DNA from: Baylisascaris procyonis
Taxonomy: Eukaryota > Nematoda > Chromadorea > Rhabditida > Ascarididae
Direction: 5' to 3'
Assembly (NCBI GenBank): GCA_037389465.1
Contig: JAZARR010000088.1
Location: forward strand, 806,001 to 870,000
Length of the DNA stretch: 64,000 nucleotides
Part shown: one piece after another, positions 26,714-40,074 of the stretch
How the letters are laid out: each line of letters begins with the position of its first letter
Numbering within the stretch: the first letter of the stretch is position 1
Made by a program: the position numbers and the translations under genes
The notes under the pieces: model-generated
Told to the model about the DNA's origin: nothing
The model's database searches: none
The model's input: the letters and a program-made list of their open reading frames with translations, nothing else

Positions 26714-27221
26714 TCTCTGTATAATGTAAAGTAGTGTTTTATCTATATCCCTGCATTTGTTTATTTATATTTGAGCAGTTATGTGTCATTAACTTTTTTT
26801 TTTGGCTTAGTGGACGTCTTGCGTCGATAATATATGGTGGAATGAGCCTCGGTGTAAACGATACGGTCTTTCAGTGGTTCTCGTTGTGGTATTGTTGTGA
26901 TTGCCTCTTCCTGTCTTCCTGTTAGGCTACTTTCGTCTTTGAGAGTAATCTGTAATTGTTATTCAACTGTGGCATTTATTATGAACACAGCAAATTTTTT
27001 ATTTGCAGTAAAGCCCATTGAGGTTAACATCCGTATCAACGTGAGGTGGCTGCATAGGAGTAAAACATGTCGCAATCAGACGATAATGAAGGCTGTAGAA
27101 TGCTGTTCGAAACGTCTCTCTTGCAAAGGAATAATTTGCATTCAAGGATGCGGACGTTTTCACATTTGATCAATCACGTCCTTAGGGACTGAAATATAAA
27201 GCTGTGAATCGTGTTATAATC

Positions 27222-27227
27222 TTTATT
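27222..27227 (-). terminator. Possible poly(A) signal for the ACBP gene
   Basis: AATAAA on the minus strand about 295 bases past the ACBP stop, the first canonical hexamer I noticed there. Use is unproven. Confidence 0.35.
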
Positions 27228-27520
27228 TTATCCCGGTGCTTTTCCAATTTTCATGAAGGGTTATGGCGCTAAAATCTGATGGACATGACTGCATCTTACA
27301 ACGAACTTTTTGTGACAGCTCCTAATCATCTGCACGAGTTATATAGACAGGTATATCAGAGCATCTCGAAGAAAAACGTGTTGTCTTGAAATGCGGCAAC
27401 AGGGTAAGGCTTGTAAACCTGCTAGAATTTTATCATTGACCATTGATTCCGTAAATAAATAAGTGCGATGGAAACCGAAGTTGTATCCCAAGCGTTCACT
27501 CCGACAACACTCTCTAATGT

Positions 27521-29619
27521 TCAATAGTCGACCGTCCACACTTCACTGTTCCACTTCGAGCGTACAATTTTACGTTCATATTTCTTAATCATCTCTTCCG
27601 CAAATCGTATGTACTCTTGCTTGCATTCCTCTCGCGTTTTACCTGCAATCTTAGCCAATTTTGTCATTTTTCAATGTTATCTTATCATTTGCTTTTACTC
27701 AACTTTCCGTTTTCATGCCCTTCAAAAAAACGCATATTGGAAGAGCGTATTCGGTTTGACTGACTTCCTCCATTGGGAGATATTCCCCGGAGTGCACGGT
27801 GACCACTGAGAGGGAAGGGGAGGGGAAAAGCGATGTATTGCATTAACGGTATCTGTTCATGAAAGGAGTAGGAGACCCATTATACTAGAAATTAGCTTTT
27901 AGCCGAAAAAAACCTATGAGAAGTCATTTCATTGATCGCTGACTTATTAGGGAAATTATTGTCGATTAATTTTGGTTTATCTAATAAATATAAAAAGTTT
28001 TTATATATTTTAACACATAGAAGATGTCACTGAGTAAAACTTGAGAGTTGCACGTATCTATGAGAACATAGTAGCTAGTCCATCATCAACGCTGGTTGTG
28101 CTGATATATAACAACGCCAGAGTTAATTCTGCAGTCGTGTGAAGCGGCAGTCCGACATTCGCTCGCAGCAGTCCCAATCGCTTGGAACCTGACAAGGATG
28201 TTGCCGCAACTAGAATTTTTTGCATTGTTGAGTTAACTGTTTGAAATTGTGGGAGGTGGTTATTTCCCCTCTTCGACAGAGGTTAAAAAAATTGTCTACA
28301 CAATTCACTGCTTACGATCAAGCATCTAGTCAATTTCCCTCGTATGCAGATCAACTCAAATTCTTTTTCTCTCACCTGAATTGCTGTGCCATGCGTTATA
28401 TTTTCGTAATTGCCACTCGTTATCTGCATTAGGTTTCGCTGAAAAGAGAATTGCATTGTTGTGAAGAGAGTTTATCAACTTTTCTGCTTTTTGGGCTTTA
28501 TCAACAATATTCCGCATAATGTTGAGGGAAGTTCCCTAAAGTTTTTTGAGTATGAATATTCAAACTTACATAGTAATTTATGCATTTATCACCTACTTCT
28601 AGCTGTCAACCAAGCAGCATTCAGTTTTGTTATAGGATATAGGGAATAAAAGATTCTCTATTGGAGAATATGGTATTTCGAAAAGGAAACAAGGCAGTCG
28701 AAAATCTGCAAAACAGCTTATGGCCTGTAGAAAAAAGCGAACAAGGAGTGGAGTTATTTTGACTGTGCGGTCATCGCTTGTCAAAGCGCGTGTCATTAAG
28801 AAAGACGCTTCAAGGCACCAGCCGCATTCCTGCCGCTTGTCCCTAACGCTCACTTATCCTCCTCGCACTCCATTGAACCTGCTGAATCATCAAATGAATG
28901 AATTCACATTGGGGAGGTAAACTTTGGAGGGTTTATTTTATACATGAACCCTAATTCCATGGAGTGGTCTGCATAGTTGAGATGCTTCCTCACCTGTGAT
29001 CGTTAAATATCCAGATCGCCGCCTGATCTTACAAAGTGGTGATTTATGAATGCAAGCACATTAAAACAAGCAAAAAAGCACTCAAAATTCCACTCTACTC
29101 TCATTCCTCCACCGCGTTCCCCGCCTCTATCTCCATCTCTCACTCGAAATGAGTTCACGATCATGTTAGAAAAGACCATCAACCCAAAGGTCACTATGAC
29201 CTTGAACTTGAGGATCCGCAGCGATTTTTTCTGATCATCACAACGCTCTTAGTAGGCGCGAAAATAAGTCAGTCCTTGTCCAGTGTGCGCAGACGTAATA
29301 CGGAGTCATAATATGAATAAGTTTTTGGTTAATACTTAAAAGAGAAATTTTCAAACATTTTATACTACAACGAGCATCCACTTATGTATGTGATAAGTGA
29401 GAAAATATTGAAGAAGCGATTAAAAATTGAATAGATTTGCAAAGGAAACGCAGTAATGAAGGAGTTAGGAAAGCGGTTGCGATACTCACGGTAGTCATCC
29501 GTAGGAGGGATGTTGCCGTGGATGGCTTGTTTGTAAAGGCCATACAAATGGAGTTTCTCGTCTTCTGTTGGTTCTCTCGCCAGTCTTCTCATCTCTTCTG
29601 CGGCAACGTCGAAATTCAT
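27521..29619 (-). CDS. Divergent acyl-CoA-binding protein, three exons, 99 aa
   Basis: Exons 29490–29619, 28376–28423 (48 bases) and 27521–27642, phases 1 and 1, all GT–AG. ACBPs bind long-chain acyl-CoA in a small four-helix bundle and buffer or ferry it. The family pattern is present: FDVAAEEMRRL (helix 1), LHLYGLYKQA (helix 2, with the ligand-contacting Tyr and Lys), RKYNAWHS in place of the usual AKW-AW block, then REECKQEYIRFAEEMIKKYE (helices 3–4). The loop between helices 2 and 3 lacks the usual PG and GKAKW residues. The C-terminus runs about 15 residues past the core. Start chosen at MNFD, the usual family N-terminus, 13 bases after a TTTTCAAG acceptor; an in-frame ATG at 29700 is an alternative. 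Confidence 0.82.
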
Positions 29620-32349
29620 ACCCCACCACTTCTTGAAAACGTTCTCCTTATTTCTCTTTTGTTGATACTCGTTTGTAAACAGATGGTACACCGTCGGCAA
29701 TGAAATTTGTTTTTAATAATGGGCTAGATACGATCCAGTGATCAGTGGGTTTAATTGCTATGGACACAGGACGAATTCGATTCGTTCCCACTTCAACACT
29801 TCCAAAATTCGTTGACTGGATGCATGTAAGTCGGAGCTAAACAACCTACAAACTGAGACTCGACATGTTCTGCAATTCTTTCTAAGTGAATTTTATTGGA
29901 TATGTAGCTGGCGTACTGAGGTTGATCTAGAATTCCCGCTGTGGTTCCGTGATTCTGGCATTCTGGTGTTTTTTTGAAATTTCCAGTTTCAGGATTTCAA
30001 ACCAAAACCAAAACGACACCAGAAACCGAGTTAGTATGACACCCGTTTGTCTCAATTTTCCCTTCTTCATCTTCAACAGTGTATTCCGTTTGCTGATATT
30101 AATTACTGGTAGTATTCGACGCGAAGTGATCGAATTTTATTTCATCGAATTTCTTTTGTCTTATGTTTTTCTTCAGCCTTTGAAATAGAACCTGATCAAT
30201 AGAAAAATGTTTAAATAACTACGATCCTCGACTCAAAAGAACTTGATGCTTGTTAAATCCATCCTTTTGGCTTATCATTGATAAATCATCTATGAAAGCA
30301 AGAGATGTAAAATTTGACACCTATAATAAGCTCATTCGTAAAGATTAATTCCAGTCAAATGGACTTGATTCGAGATTAAATTTTCTCCTTCATTGAAATG
30401 CAACCCAATATTGCTAAATGCTGGAATTCATTTATTGTTCGGCGGAGATTGACTTTTATCTCGTTAATATCGATGAGTATGGAAGCGTATTTAAAAAGAT
30501 CGAATTTGAGAATTTCGAATTCATATTTTCAAGCATTCGTATAAATAGGAAAGGAAACTATAATGAAAAAAAAACAAACAAAAACAACTTGTGTACTCAA
30601 TAACAACGATTTCCGATACGGTATATCATATTGCCGAACATGATGCTGGGTTCACGAATACCGTAATCGTCATGGAAACGATTGTAACTAATCCGAGGTA
30701 CACTGTTTCTACAATCTGCACGTAAACAATTTTCTCTCTGGAAATCAGAAATAACTGAAAGCGATTAAAATCCTTGAGATTCATTCCTTGAGATAGCCTC
30801 TAATGGTCGAACGTTGTGGAACAGTCAGACATTTTTATGCTTTGAATACCAATGAGAGAGTTTTGATTTGTTCCGCCTCTATCTGTGAAGAATTGGGCGA
30901 ATTCGACACTGATGAGACAGAAAGAAAAACATAAGACAAATAAACTCAGAAATCATAGGCAGCCCCAAGAGAATAAAGTGCGCGGCACCTCATTTGGTAT
31001 AATTTCACTCCCTCTATCTTATAAGACGATAGATTTGTCAATAAAAGGCCGTACTCACCCCACTCGTCAGAAAGAAACAACTTGAAGCCACAAGTGGATA
31101 ACCTTTGCAAGTTCGCTGAGCGGCATTTAAGCAGAACACTGACCAATATGTAACGATACGTGAAGATATATGGACTGTGAAGTTGTATATGTGCAAAAGA
31201 CACAGATGATAGGCAATTATTGAAATCGATGTGGGCGTGGGACAATCCCGATTGCCTAGTCGTATTATGCAAGCGTTACGTTGCTCGCCGGAAATGGACA
31301 ACAATGCCACTTTGAGAATTGAAATAAACGGTGGTACGCTGTCATTCCTTTCTTAAGCAACCTAGCTGTACTCGACTCCTCGTTGTTTATCATCTCTTTA
31401 GTGTTTCAAGATGAACAGCTTCAACCCTCGTTTAGTTTGTGGATTTGGTTCATCGTTTTGAGATCAGTACCGCAGAACTCGTAGAGTCATTAAAAAAACC
31501 CTTCCTCTTTCTCCCCCCCTCTAAAGCAAAACCGTCGAAAATGTTCTGAAAAACGCCAACTTCAAAAAGAGAATATATGTTGGCACAATACTCGTAACGA
31601 GCTATTTAAAAGTGTTCGCCATATTGCATTAGCAGATATGATACGAAGCAATGATGGTGAATTAAGACTCGAGAGTGCAATAAACGTTCACGATTCGGAT
31701 GCTAATGTTGCAATAGACAGTTGTATTGTAGAAATGTTTACTCAGCTCACAAAACAAAATCAGCGAATATTTCTGCATAAAAATAATAAACGTATTCGTT
31801 GGGAGAGTGGCGAAACTCGAAGAAACTCAAGACAGCAATTTCTCATTGAAAACAATGAAACTATAAGAGTGCAATCGGTTCATTATTTAATGCTAGCGTG
31901 ATCTTCGTGGAGATTAAAGGCGAAATGTTTGTGCGATGAATATCAAATATAACCTTAACCTTAAACTACTAGTGTAATGCATTTCATGGGTCAGTGCATA
32001 AGGACACAGGATCGCCTAAAATATACGTCGCGACTATAGGCCATCTCCTTGGTAGATTTCGTATTCAAGGTTTCTCTACCTTATTGCTGCGTCTCAGATT
32101 TCATCAGGTGAAGTTATAGATAATCGTTTTGTTCGATCTCATCTAGCATTTGATCGTTGAACGCTTTATTGCGTTGCTCATAGCGATGAAATTGTTAGGA
32201 AATCGGCAGTACATATAATCTTTGTCGATTATGGGTAATTTACTCACTTTTGTCTTAAACGTATTCATTGCTTTCCGTGTGCTGAAGACACTTTCAACGC
32301 GTCTATTTTATTAATTCATTTATACGTTTATGTTCTACGAAATTGTATT

Positions 32350-32405
32350 ATGAGCTTTTCGCGATTTGATGTAAAACTGATACGCCACTGGCTGCACTCG
32401 ATGAA
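32350..32405 (+). other. Candidate first exon of the ECI2-type gene
   Basis: ATG followed by 18 codons (MSFSRFDVKLIRHWLHSMK once joined) and a GTATTT donor in phase 2, the phase the exon at 34859 requires. The basic, acid-poor helix resembles a mitochondrial presequence. A second candidate starts at 32976 (MRLRRYLKNKMAVTSK), with a weaker GTGGTA donor. Neither is proven. Confidence 0.35.
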
Positions 32406-34635
32406 GTATTTGCGAAAGTTCGGCATAACAAAGAAATGTGTTATTTTTATAACACAATCATTTCCTATAAACCTAGTGTTATTAATCGTAAAGTTTTTTT
32501 TCTCACAATTTTTGCAATCGTTTAGAGTTTTTAATATGAGAGTTTAGAGATTATAGAGTTTTTTAACACATTTTTTTGCGATCAATTTGTTGCGAGAAAA
32601 AATAACCTTCTTTAATGAACCTTTATGCTTAATTTTACAATTTACATCCTTCTATAAATTTATTTTATTCGTAAAAAATTACGCAACTTTTTTCATCCAA
32701 GCGATAAGCTCGCATAACCCTATTAGGAAACCCATAGACGTATGAGGTGGAAAGCGCTCTACCCCATATATGCTGTAAATTTGCAGTTAACGTCTATAGT
32801 AACAAATTGAGCGAGGTGTCACTATAGGAGATGAGCGGTACATGTGAAGTTGTGTATCACCTGGACTGCGATTGTATCATACGCCTCCATCCCCATCCAC
32901 CTGCGCTCAGTATAAACCTCGAGTAATTTTTTTCACTATGAGACTACCGAAATTTGCTGTAGTTCAGGTAGATAATGCGACTAAGGCGTTATCTGAAAAA
33001 CAAAATGGCGGTTACATCGAAAGGGTGGTAACAATGTGTTAGGCAGCTTCGTTATTGACAACCGATGACGATTCGCCACGACGCTTTTAAATGGCACACA
33101 TCTGCCGTGTATTGCTACTTGTTTGTTAGGCACGAGTGAAGCACTAAGATGGCTTTGGACGATCCATATAGCACACATTTGCATAAAGCCACCATTGTTG
33201 AATCACTTGCCGTCCATATAACTTCCTGTTCTTCTGCACATTAAGAACGTTTTCTGCAATGAGTGTAGATCTTGTTCATGCATAAAATAAAACAAGACAA
33301 GGGGAACTTGCTTAGCGCATCCAAAAAATAGCCAATACTCACGGATAGCATACACATGATGACGACACGATTTGAGGCAGCGGCGCAAATGGCACAGCAA
33401 ACTGATATGAAGGAACAATGTAGCGTAGTTATGGTCATAATTATTATGTTTATATTTAGTCAGTATAATTTTTTCTATACTTCGATTTTGGTGCATTCTC
33501 TTCTAGCGAAACATTATTGAAGCAGATAATTTAGGAGAACGGGGATCTTCACTATTCTCAAGAAAATGATTTCGATTCGCGCATATCTATCAACTGCAAG
33601 AATTAAAACAACTTTAGCCTCATTATATGCATCGCAAAGGTTTGTTCGATTTTTATTGATAGATGCTTAACGATCGTTATTTTTCTCTTCTTGTTTACTG
33701 TGATGGCATTATCGTGGACGATAGCTAGCGGGATGGAGGACGAGAAAATTATCGTTGATAGTTTCGGATGAAAGTGCCCAAAGTAATGTGCTTTTCTGAA
33801 TCGAATAAGATTTGGACGGGCAAATGTTTGTTGATATCGGTAGTGAAACGTGCCGATATTTCCTTCCTCCCCCCTCCCTCCCCCTCTCCCAGCAGGTCTT
33901 ATCTCGCTGGTCAATTTTTCAGCAAAGTACAGCCAAAATTTTTGAGAACTTGATTTTGGTCGTACTCATATTAATCTGTTCAAAGATAAAACTACCGATT
34001 CAAATAGCTTATTTGTACCGAGGGAAGTGAGGGGTTTATTTGAGCTTAGAACTGAATCAAGTTATGCTGCCGCATCAACGTTTGCTTTTTATACTGCGTT
34101 ACCGCTTCGTTCGTTTGAGTGGCATCCGTTATAAAGATTGGAGAAGGATGCATAAGGGGATGGGGAACAGGGAGATTTTTATTTTCTTTTTATTCACATA
34201 TTTGGCTATATGGTAGCGCTTACAGTTTGCATGGTTGATTCGTGGATGCAACCTTTCCTGTGGTAAATATTCTAAAACCTACGTTTTTTTTTTTTGTAGG
34301 GGGGAAGACATCGGTGTATATCAACTTTTTATCGTTGGTCACTTTTGATTATAGCCCTGTTCGAATTGCACAAAATGGGTCTTAGGCGCTTTAAGGGAAC
34401 GCAGTTCGATACGTAGGTATTCTGGATAAAGGGAGAGAAAACTTTGTAAACGATACGTTATCCCCTATTCATATGTGATTGTAAATGAACGTTATGATGC
34501 ATTCATATATCTCTGTCTCCATTCTTAACTGATTAGTCTTAATGAAAGTGAAGCAGTTAAGGTATTAAATCTACTGATTGACTTTATACTAAAAAAAATT
34601 TGTGAAATTTCGATATACTGGAAGAATTTTTTGAA

Positions 34636-34698
34636 ACATTTTAATACAAATTTCCTCTCACAAAGGCCGATTTATGAAAGGAAATTTGTATAAAATGT
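34636..34698. repeat. Long near-perfect inverted repeat (hairpin)
   Basis: Arms 34636–34659 and 34676–34698 pair over about 22 bases with one bulge and one mismatch, around a loop of about 16 bases. It lies about 160 bases upstream of the first secure ECI2 exon. It could be a small foldback element or a miRNA-type hairpin. Confidence 0.75.
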
Positions 34699-34858
34699 AA
34701 ATTATTTTCGGTAATGGTTCACTAATTGATTATAGAAGTATGGGAAGTAGTGCTAACCTCAGAGATTTCTTCGTTAAAATTGCTTTTGTGAATTCAATTC
34801 CCTTTCATGTGTAAACCCTATCTATTTAACGTGTTGCTTTATTGTGTTGCTTTTCCAG

Positions 34859-37800
34859 GTGGTTATCTTCGAGTTCGGATTTTGAAAAAGCGCAATCCGA
34901 CCTAAAGCGATTGAAACAAGATCCAAGCGCTGAAATAAAACTCAAACTCTATGGACTTTTCAAACAGGTTCCAATCGATATTCTCAAGAACTTGCACTTC
35001 GTGTATTTTCTGATACAGAAAATCTATTGTTCATAAGTTAGTGTTAAAGTTGAACGTTGCAAATGTGATCTGCTATAGCGAATGCACGTATTCCTCATGA
35101 AATGTCTTGTAAAGGGACAACCAGATGCTTGTATCGTTTGCAGGTAAATAAAAAGGAAGCAGATAAACTGTCATATAGGGGGCTGGATGAGCAAAAAAAA
35201 AACACCTGAACATTGCAGAAGTTGTGGGAAAATTCTGAAAAAGCAGGCAAGCGGATATGAGTGTGACAGAAAAATGATGATCGAAGGTGCGATATAGGAA
35301 GGTCTGCACGATAAGTGAGTAAAGCATGCGACATAGGCGCCATACCAACGTATATTCAACAAACTCGCCTTTCTTCTTTTCATCCTTTGCAGTTTTCGAG
35401 GTGTCAAAGAGGCTTCCTTTGTTTTATGGACTGCTTTCGATATAAGTAAGTATTGGCTTAGGTTCCCATGATGCAATTTGACTTTTGATTTGACGCATGC
35501 TGCAAGGTTGTTTATGATATGCGTGAAACAGAGGAATGCATGACCTTCGGGAATGGTATGATGTACCGTTTAGGAGCAGCACTGCCTATGATGGAAGTGA
35601 TGGCTGAAGGCTAATTGCAGGTTCAATGCACCGAAGTTGTTTTTACATTTGAATAATGATTTAGTTCAGGCTTCAATAGGCGATGTGTCTGGTGAGAGGC
35701 CAAGTGCGCTTGATTTTGTGGGCAAGGCGAAATTCGATGCTTGGAGTGCTCTTAAGGGTATCTCGCAGGTTTGTTTGCTTTCATGTGCTGGGAGGGTCAT
35801 ATTTTTAGACTTAAGCATATCCTCTCCATCCAAGAGAGGTGGTTTTCTGTGAGACATTCTAAAGCCGTCATCTTATATGCTTTTATTTCTTCAGCTATCG
35901 ATTTGCCAGATACACACATGTGTGGTGATATTACTTCGAACCACAGCCGAGTTTCCAGATGTGGCTCACATCAGCGTTAAGTCGTCCTTAGTTTAGAGAA
36001 CAGAGACAGAAGCGGAAAGCAGAGGGAGTAGCAATGACTCAAACCCTATCTTATATATTCATTTGTTTTGTTTATATATTCATTCATGAACGAGTTACTT
36101 AATCCTTAATTTTTGGTGCATTTATGACACCATCTTAGTTCTATTTTCTCAGTTGAAGCAAGGAAGAGTGAGGACAACACCGCTAACGCATAATACTAAT
36201 GTTTTCAAGGACATGCATATGACATCTCTCAGAAATATCTTCTTTGCTTACCATTTTGCGACTTCATACGATTCTTATGAACATCGGATTTTGAATGATT
36301 CTTTCAGAGGTGTAGCCACAACTTATGCAACTCCTTTCAGGCCTTCCTCCTTGTGCTGTACTGAAACGTCCTCTTTTTATGCTTGTTATCACTCGTTAAT
36401 CAGTGCTATAATAATTGAAATGTACCGTTTCGTTAATCAAATGAAATCGTTGAATAAAAAGATTCCCATAGCCCAGAACTATAAAATTACATAATTGAAG
36501 CAAAAGGTCTACTCGTTTGTGCTATTGCTTATGAAAACTTGTTGCAGTGGAATGCTGTTGTTGCTTAAACTTTTTAAAAACATTTTTCATATTCCAGGAA
36601 GAAGCTCAGAAACGATATGCGCAGCTGGTTTCCTCGTTGTTGAACGAGCAGGTGGAGCAGGCCGATAAATGCGATCACACCATCACTGATTTGGAACCAG
36701 TTTCTGGCGTAAATTTGTCGAAGAAAGGGAAAATCTTTTGGATTGAGCTGAATCGACCGGAAAAATATAATGCAATTACATGGGAGGTACTGTGCTTATC
36801 ATCTTTTCATTTCCTCAGCCATCGCTTGAGTGGAAAACATGGGGAGATGTTTTTGAAAGGCGGTGGAATACGCTTCTATTTCATCTGACGTATAGCTGGC
36901 GAGTTATAAATCCCGAGCTTTATTCGGCCCCATTCCGGCTGGTGATCAGAGGGGGGAAGGGGAGAGAGAAAAAGGAGGACAAATCCTGAAGAAAAGTGGA
37001 AAAAGAATAAGGATGGGTTGGGGAACAGCAGTTTAAACTGCATCAAGGTTTTTTATGTTAATGTGGCGATATATAAAATTACGTCCCATAAAAACATTGC
37101 TTGATTTTCATCTTGGCTAGGAGAGAGCCCACATGACTGCACGTTGTATCAGCGCAATGATATGCCAAGAGTCTATTTGTGTATTGTTATATGTTTTAAA
37201 AGAATTATATGTTATAAACTCGGAAATAAACAAACGGAACTCAACCTTTTATTGAGAAAGAGTGCTGATAGTGGTGAATAAGCAATCGTCCGGTGTAAAT
37301 GATAAGCACTGAGATGGGTTGTATTTTATAAATCTGGATTGGATTGCTTCATCGTTCGAGAACAGCAGCGTTTGAGCGAAATTTGCAGTTTTGATGTAAA
37401 TTCGATCATTCACAACTAATCAACGTTGAGCATTGAAACAGATTTTAATGTTGGAAGATATGGAATCGCTAAGCTACTGCTTAAGTCGTCGAAGTACGAT
37501 TGTATTCATTTTCTGCCGCTGGTTTTTTTATTTTCCTCAAAAAAGTCAGCATATTGCGGCCTAATTTTACTGTGAACTTAACGACCGATAAGTTCAGATG
37601 TATAGGGGACTCACAAAAGCGTTCAATTATGCAAGCAAGGATTCAAACACGGCTATCACGGTCTTCGCTGGTAAGTCAACGTCCCATGTCTTGTAACTAT
37701 TAGCATAGCGATTACATTGCTGCGTGTAGGTGCATTCTATAGTCAGCCAACAATATTCACTTTAAAAAAACACTGTGAATAATTTGTTCCACAGTAGATC

Positions 37801-39397
37801 TAGTAAAAAAGCCTTATTGGTTTTAGCGTCTGAAAGGTATTTCAACCAAGCGCTATAGTAGTGAAAGCGTTCTAAAGGCTGGCAAATGCGATGCAGTATC
37901 ATAAAATTGGCTATCTACCATTATTATTCTCTACAGTCGTTGTGCTTAATTTTGGGTCATTCGGTATTTTCGGTGTGGACGTGAAGCCGTTTCAGGTGTT
38001 GGCAATTACTTTTGCAGTGGAAACGATTTGTCGAACTTTGCGCACGTAAAGACTCGCGAAGATATTGCACGCATGGCGGCCGAGGGAGCCGTAGTATTGG
38101 ACGGGTATGTATCAGCGTTTGTAAACCACGAGAAGCCGCTGATCGCGCTTGTGAATGGACCTGCAATTGGAATTGCAGTCACTGTGTTGGCTTTGTTCGA
38201 TCTAGTGTTAGCATCTGACAAGGTATTTGTTGGTCACTATACTTGCATACCATATCATATGGCCCTATACTTGCATGCATGTGTTGACTGAGACTCATTG
38301 CTGCTTGAAGTTTTCTCGACCCTCGAATTATGCTGTGGAAGGTTTTGGTTCGCGCTGCTCGATGGCAGCCACGTAGTGGAGAACTAGAATTCTTCGGCTG
38401 TCAAGTAACTCTACCAGATCTCATCACATGAAAACTTGCAGGCTACCTTCCATACTCCATTCGCGACCCTTGGTCAGTCGCCAGAAGGCTGCTCGACATA
38501 CACGTTCCCCATGTTAATGGGACATTTGAAGGTATATTTCCCTTCTTTCATGCGCCTTTGCAAACGCATTTGTAGATCACATCTGTGCACCTGTCTAACC
38601 GATAGTTCCAGTTCAGGGATCACTGATACGGTCGTAAAATTTGGCGGGTACAACCTACCTTCGTGACGACCCTTTCAATTTTCTAGTTGGTTCATCAATT
38701 TTGGAAGTATTTTTAGGCATCTAAATGTGTTCAGTACCTTGCATGCGTTTTAAACTGGTTGGATCGAAAAACCAGATCCTCCATAGAAGTTTGTATGAAC
38801 AGTCAGACCAGTCAAAATACGGATGCGTTATCGGTTTTCTTTGGCGATGTCGTTACAGTGGTTATTTACCGTCAACCATCACTGCAAATGTGGATTGCGA
38901 GTTTTTCCATTATTTACCATGGACATCCATGCGACACAAATTGCCCATCTGCGGTCTCCAGTTTATTGCTGCACATATTAGAGTTTTTTTCATTTACTGT
39001 TCTTGGTGGGAAACTGTATTGGCTAATTGGGCTTAAAACACTTTTTATGGTACTGTACAGGTGTAGAATAAACAAACCATGAAATTTATTCAGATCCTTT
39101 CAGGCTGCTGAAGTGTTACTGTTCGGCCGAAAGTTGACAGCATTAGAAGCATTGGAGAGGAACTTGGTAAACCAAGTAATCCCCGCACATGCTTTTCTGA
39201 CTGAGAGCGGCAAATTAGTGGAGGCATATTCGAATCTCCCACCAGAATCGCTACGCCTCAACAAAAAATTGCTGAGAAGCGTGCACAAAGAAGCACTACT
39301 GCAGTGTAAGGACCGAGAGGTGAAGCTGCTCGCTGAGAGATGGCAAAGCAGTGAGTGCATCGAAGCTATTCAGAGGTTCATAAGTCGCAAAAAGTGA
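34859..39397 (+). CDS. ECI2: ACBP–enoyl-CoA isomerase fusion (ECI2-type); first exon unresolved
   Basis: Exons 34859–34967, 35670–35768, 36598–36786, 37598–37670, 37996–38222, 38442–38531, 39104–39397; all GT–AG, phases agree, 359 complete codons plus an upstream start exon. The N-terminal acyl-CoA-binding domain shows [21 protein letters not shown] and [21 protein letters not shown] linker leads to the crotonase-fold domain: [28 protein letters not shown] (oxyanion-hole region), [18 protein letters not shown], and [13 protein letters not shown] with the Glu used for proton transfer in this isomerase group. The enzyme converts 3-enoyl-CoA to trans-2-enoyl-CoA so that unsaturated fatty acids can enter beta-oxidation. 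Human ECI2 is 394 aa. The C-terminus, ISRKK, lacks the peroxisomal SKL signal of mammalian ECI2, suggesting mitochondria (inference). Confidence 0.94.
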
Positions 39398-39702
39398 AAT
39401 TGCGTCAGCCGTTCGCAGTGGGAAACCTCATCATTTGCATCGAATGGCCGACTTTCTGAAATGACTCGAAGTTATCGTGTCCTCTGACTGGACTTCTTTA
39501 AGTCACGTTTTTTTCATCTTTCTGTGGGCTCACCTCTGCTGGCTCCGAATTGCATTTCGATTTATACTTGCCGTTTATTTTGTCTGTTCACAAGTTACAC
39601 TGTGATCTATTTCGGATATCGCTATCATACCTCTCTTTTATCGGTTGTGGTTTCAATGCATTTCCGTACTCAAAACATATCACTTTTTCAAGTTCTCAGG
39701 CC

Positions 39703-39708
39703 AATAAA
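39703..39708 (+). terminator. Possible poly(A) signal for the ECI2-type gene
   Basis: AATAAA about 305 bases past the stop codon, the first canonical hexamer I see downstream. Convergent transcription with the next gene makes a signal here sensible. Confidence 0.45.
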
Positions 39709-40043
39709 TATTAGTGTCTTAATTCATCTTCTGCTCATTACTTCATACGACTACACAATCACTTCTGGAACAAATTCCGCTCGGTTGAAGTGATCTTTGT
39801 TGGGGAACAAGAGCTGGAGATCTTCAAGAGGCAACGATTCTGATTCTCCAGGTCATATGAAACCCAAAATGTCATGATACTGCGCGAACGGGAGGAATTG
39901 TGGATTCTCTTTTCTCTATTGATGACTATGATGAACGGCAACGACAGGACTGTTGTTGCCGCCCGAAAATCTTCAGCAAATAGTATCGAGCCATGATTGT
40001 CCACTCATGGTTTGATGCTTCAGACCCTGAATCAGCCTCCCTC

Positions 40044-40074
40044 TCATCCAGATATAACGGACCACCCTGTACCA
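40044..40074 (-). other. Candidate last exon of the Tudor-like gene
   Basis: An acceptor (GACCGCTCAG) is followed by 31 bases that complete the open codon left at 41246 and reach a TGA after nine residues. A longer open frame in another phase covers the same place (with LDEREADSGSEASNHEW), so the true 3' end is undecided. Confidence 0.25.

Larger units (their letters stand above)
29620..34858. other. Intergenic region between two divergent acyl-CoA genes
   Basis: 5.2 kb between the ACBP start and the first secure ECI2 exon. It should hold both promoters and the ECI2 first exon. It also holds a strong inverted repeat at 34636–34698. No other gene can be supported; the open frame 31638–31901 has no recognised similarity or splice context. 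Confidence 0.5.
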
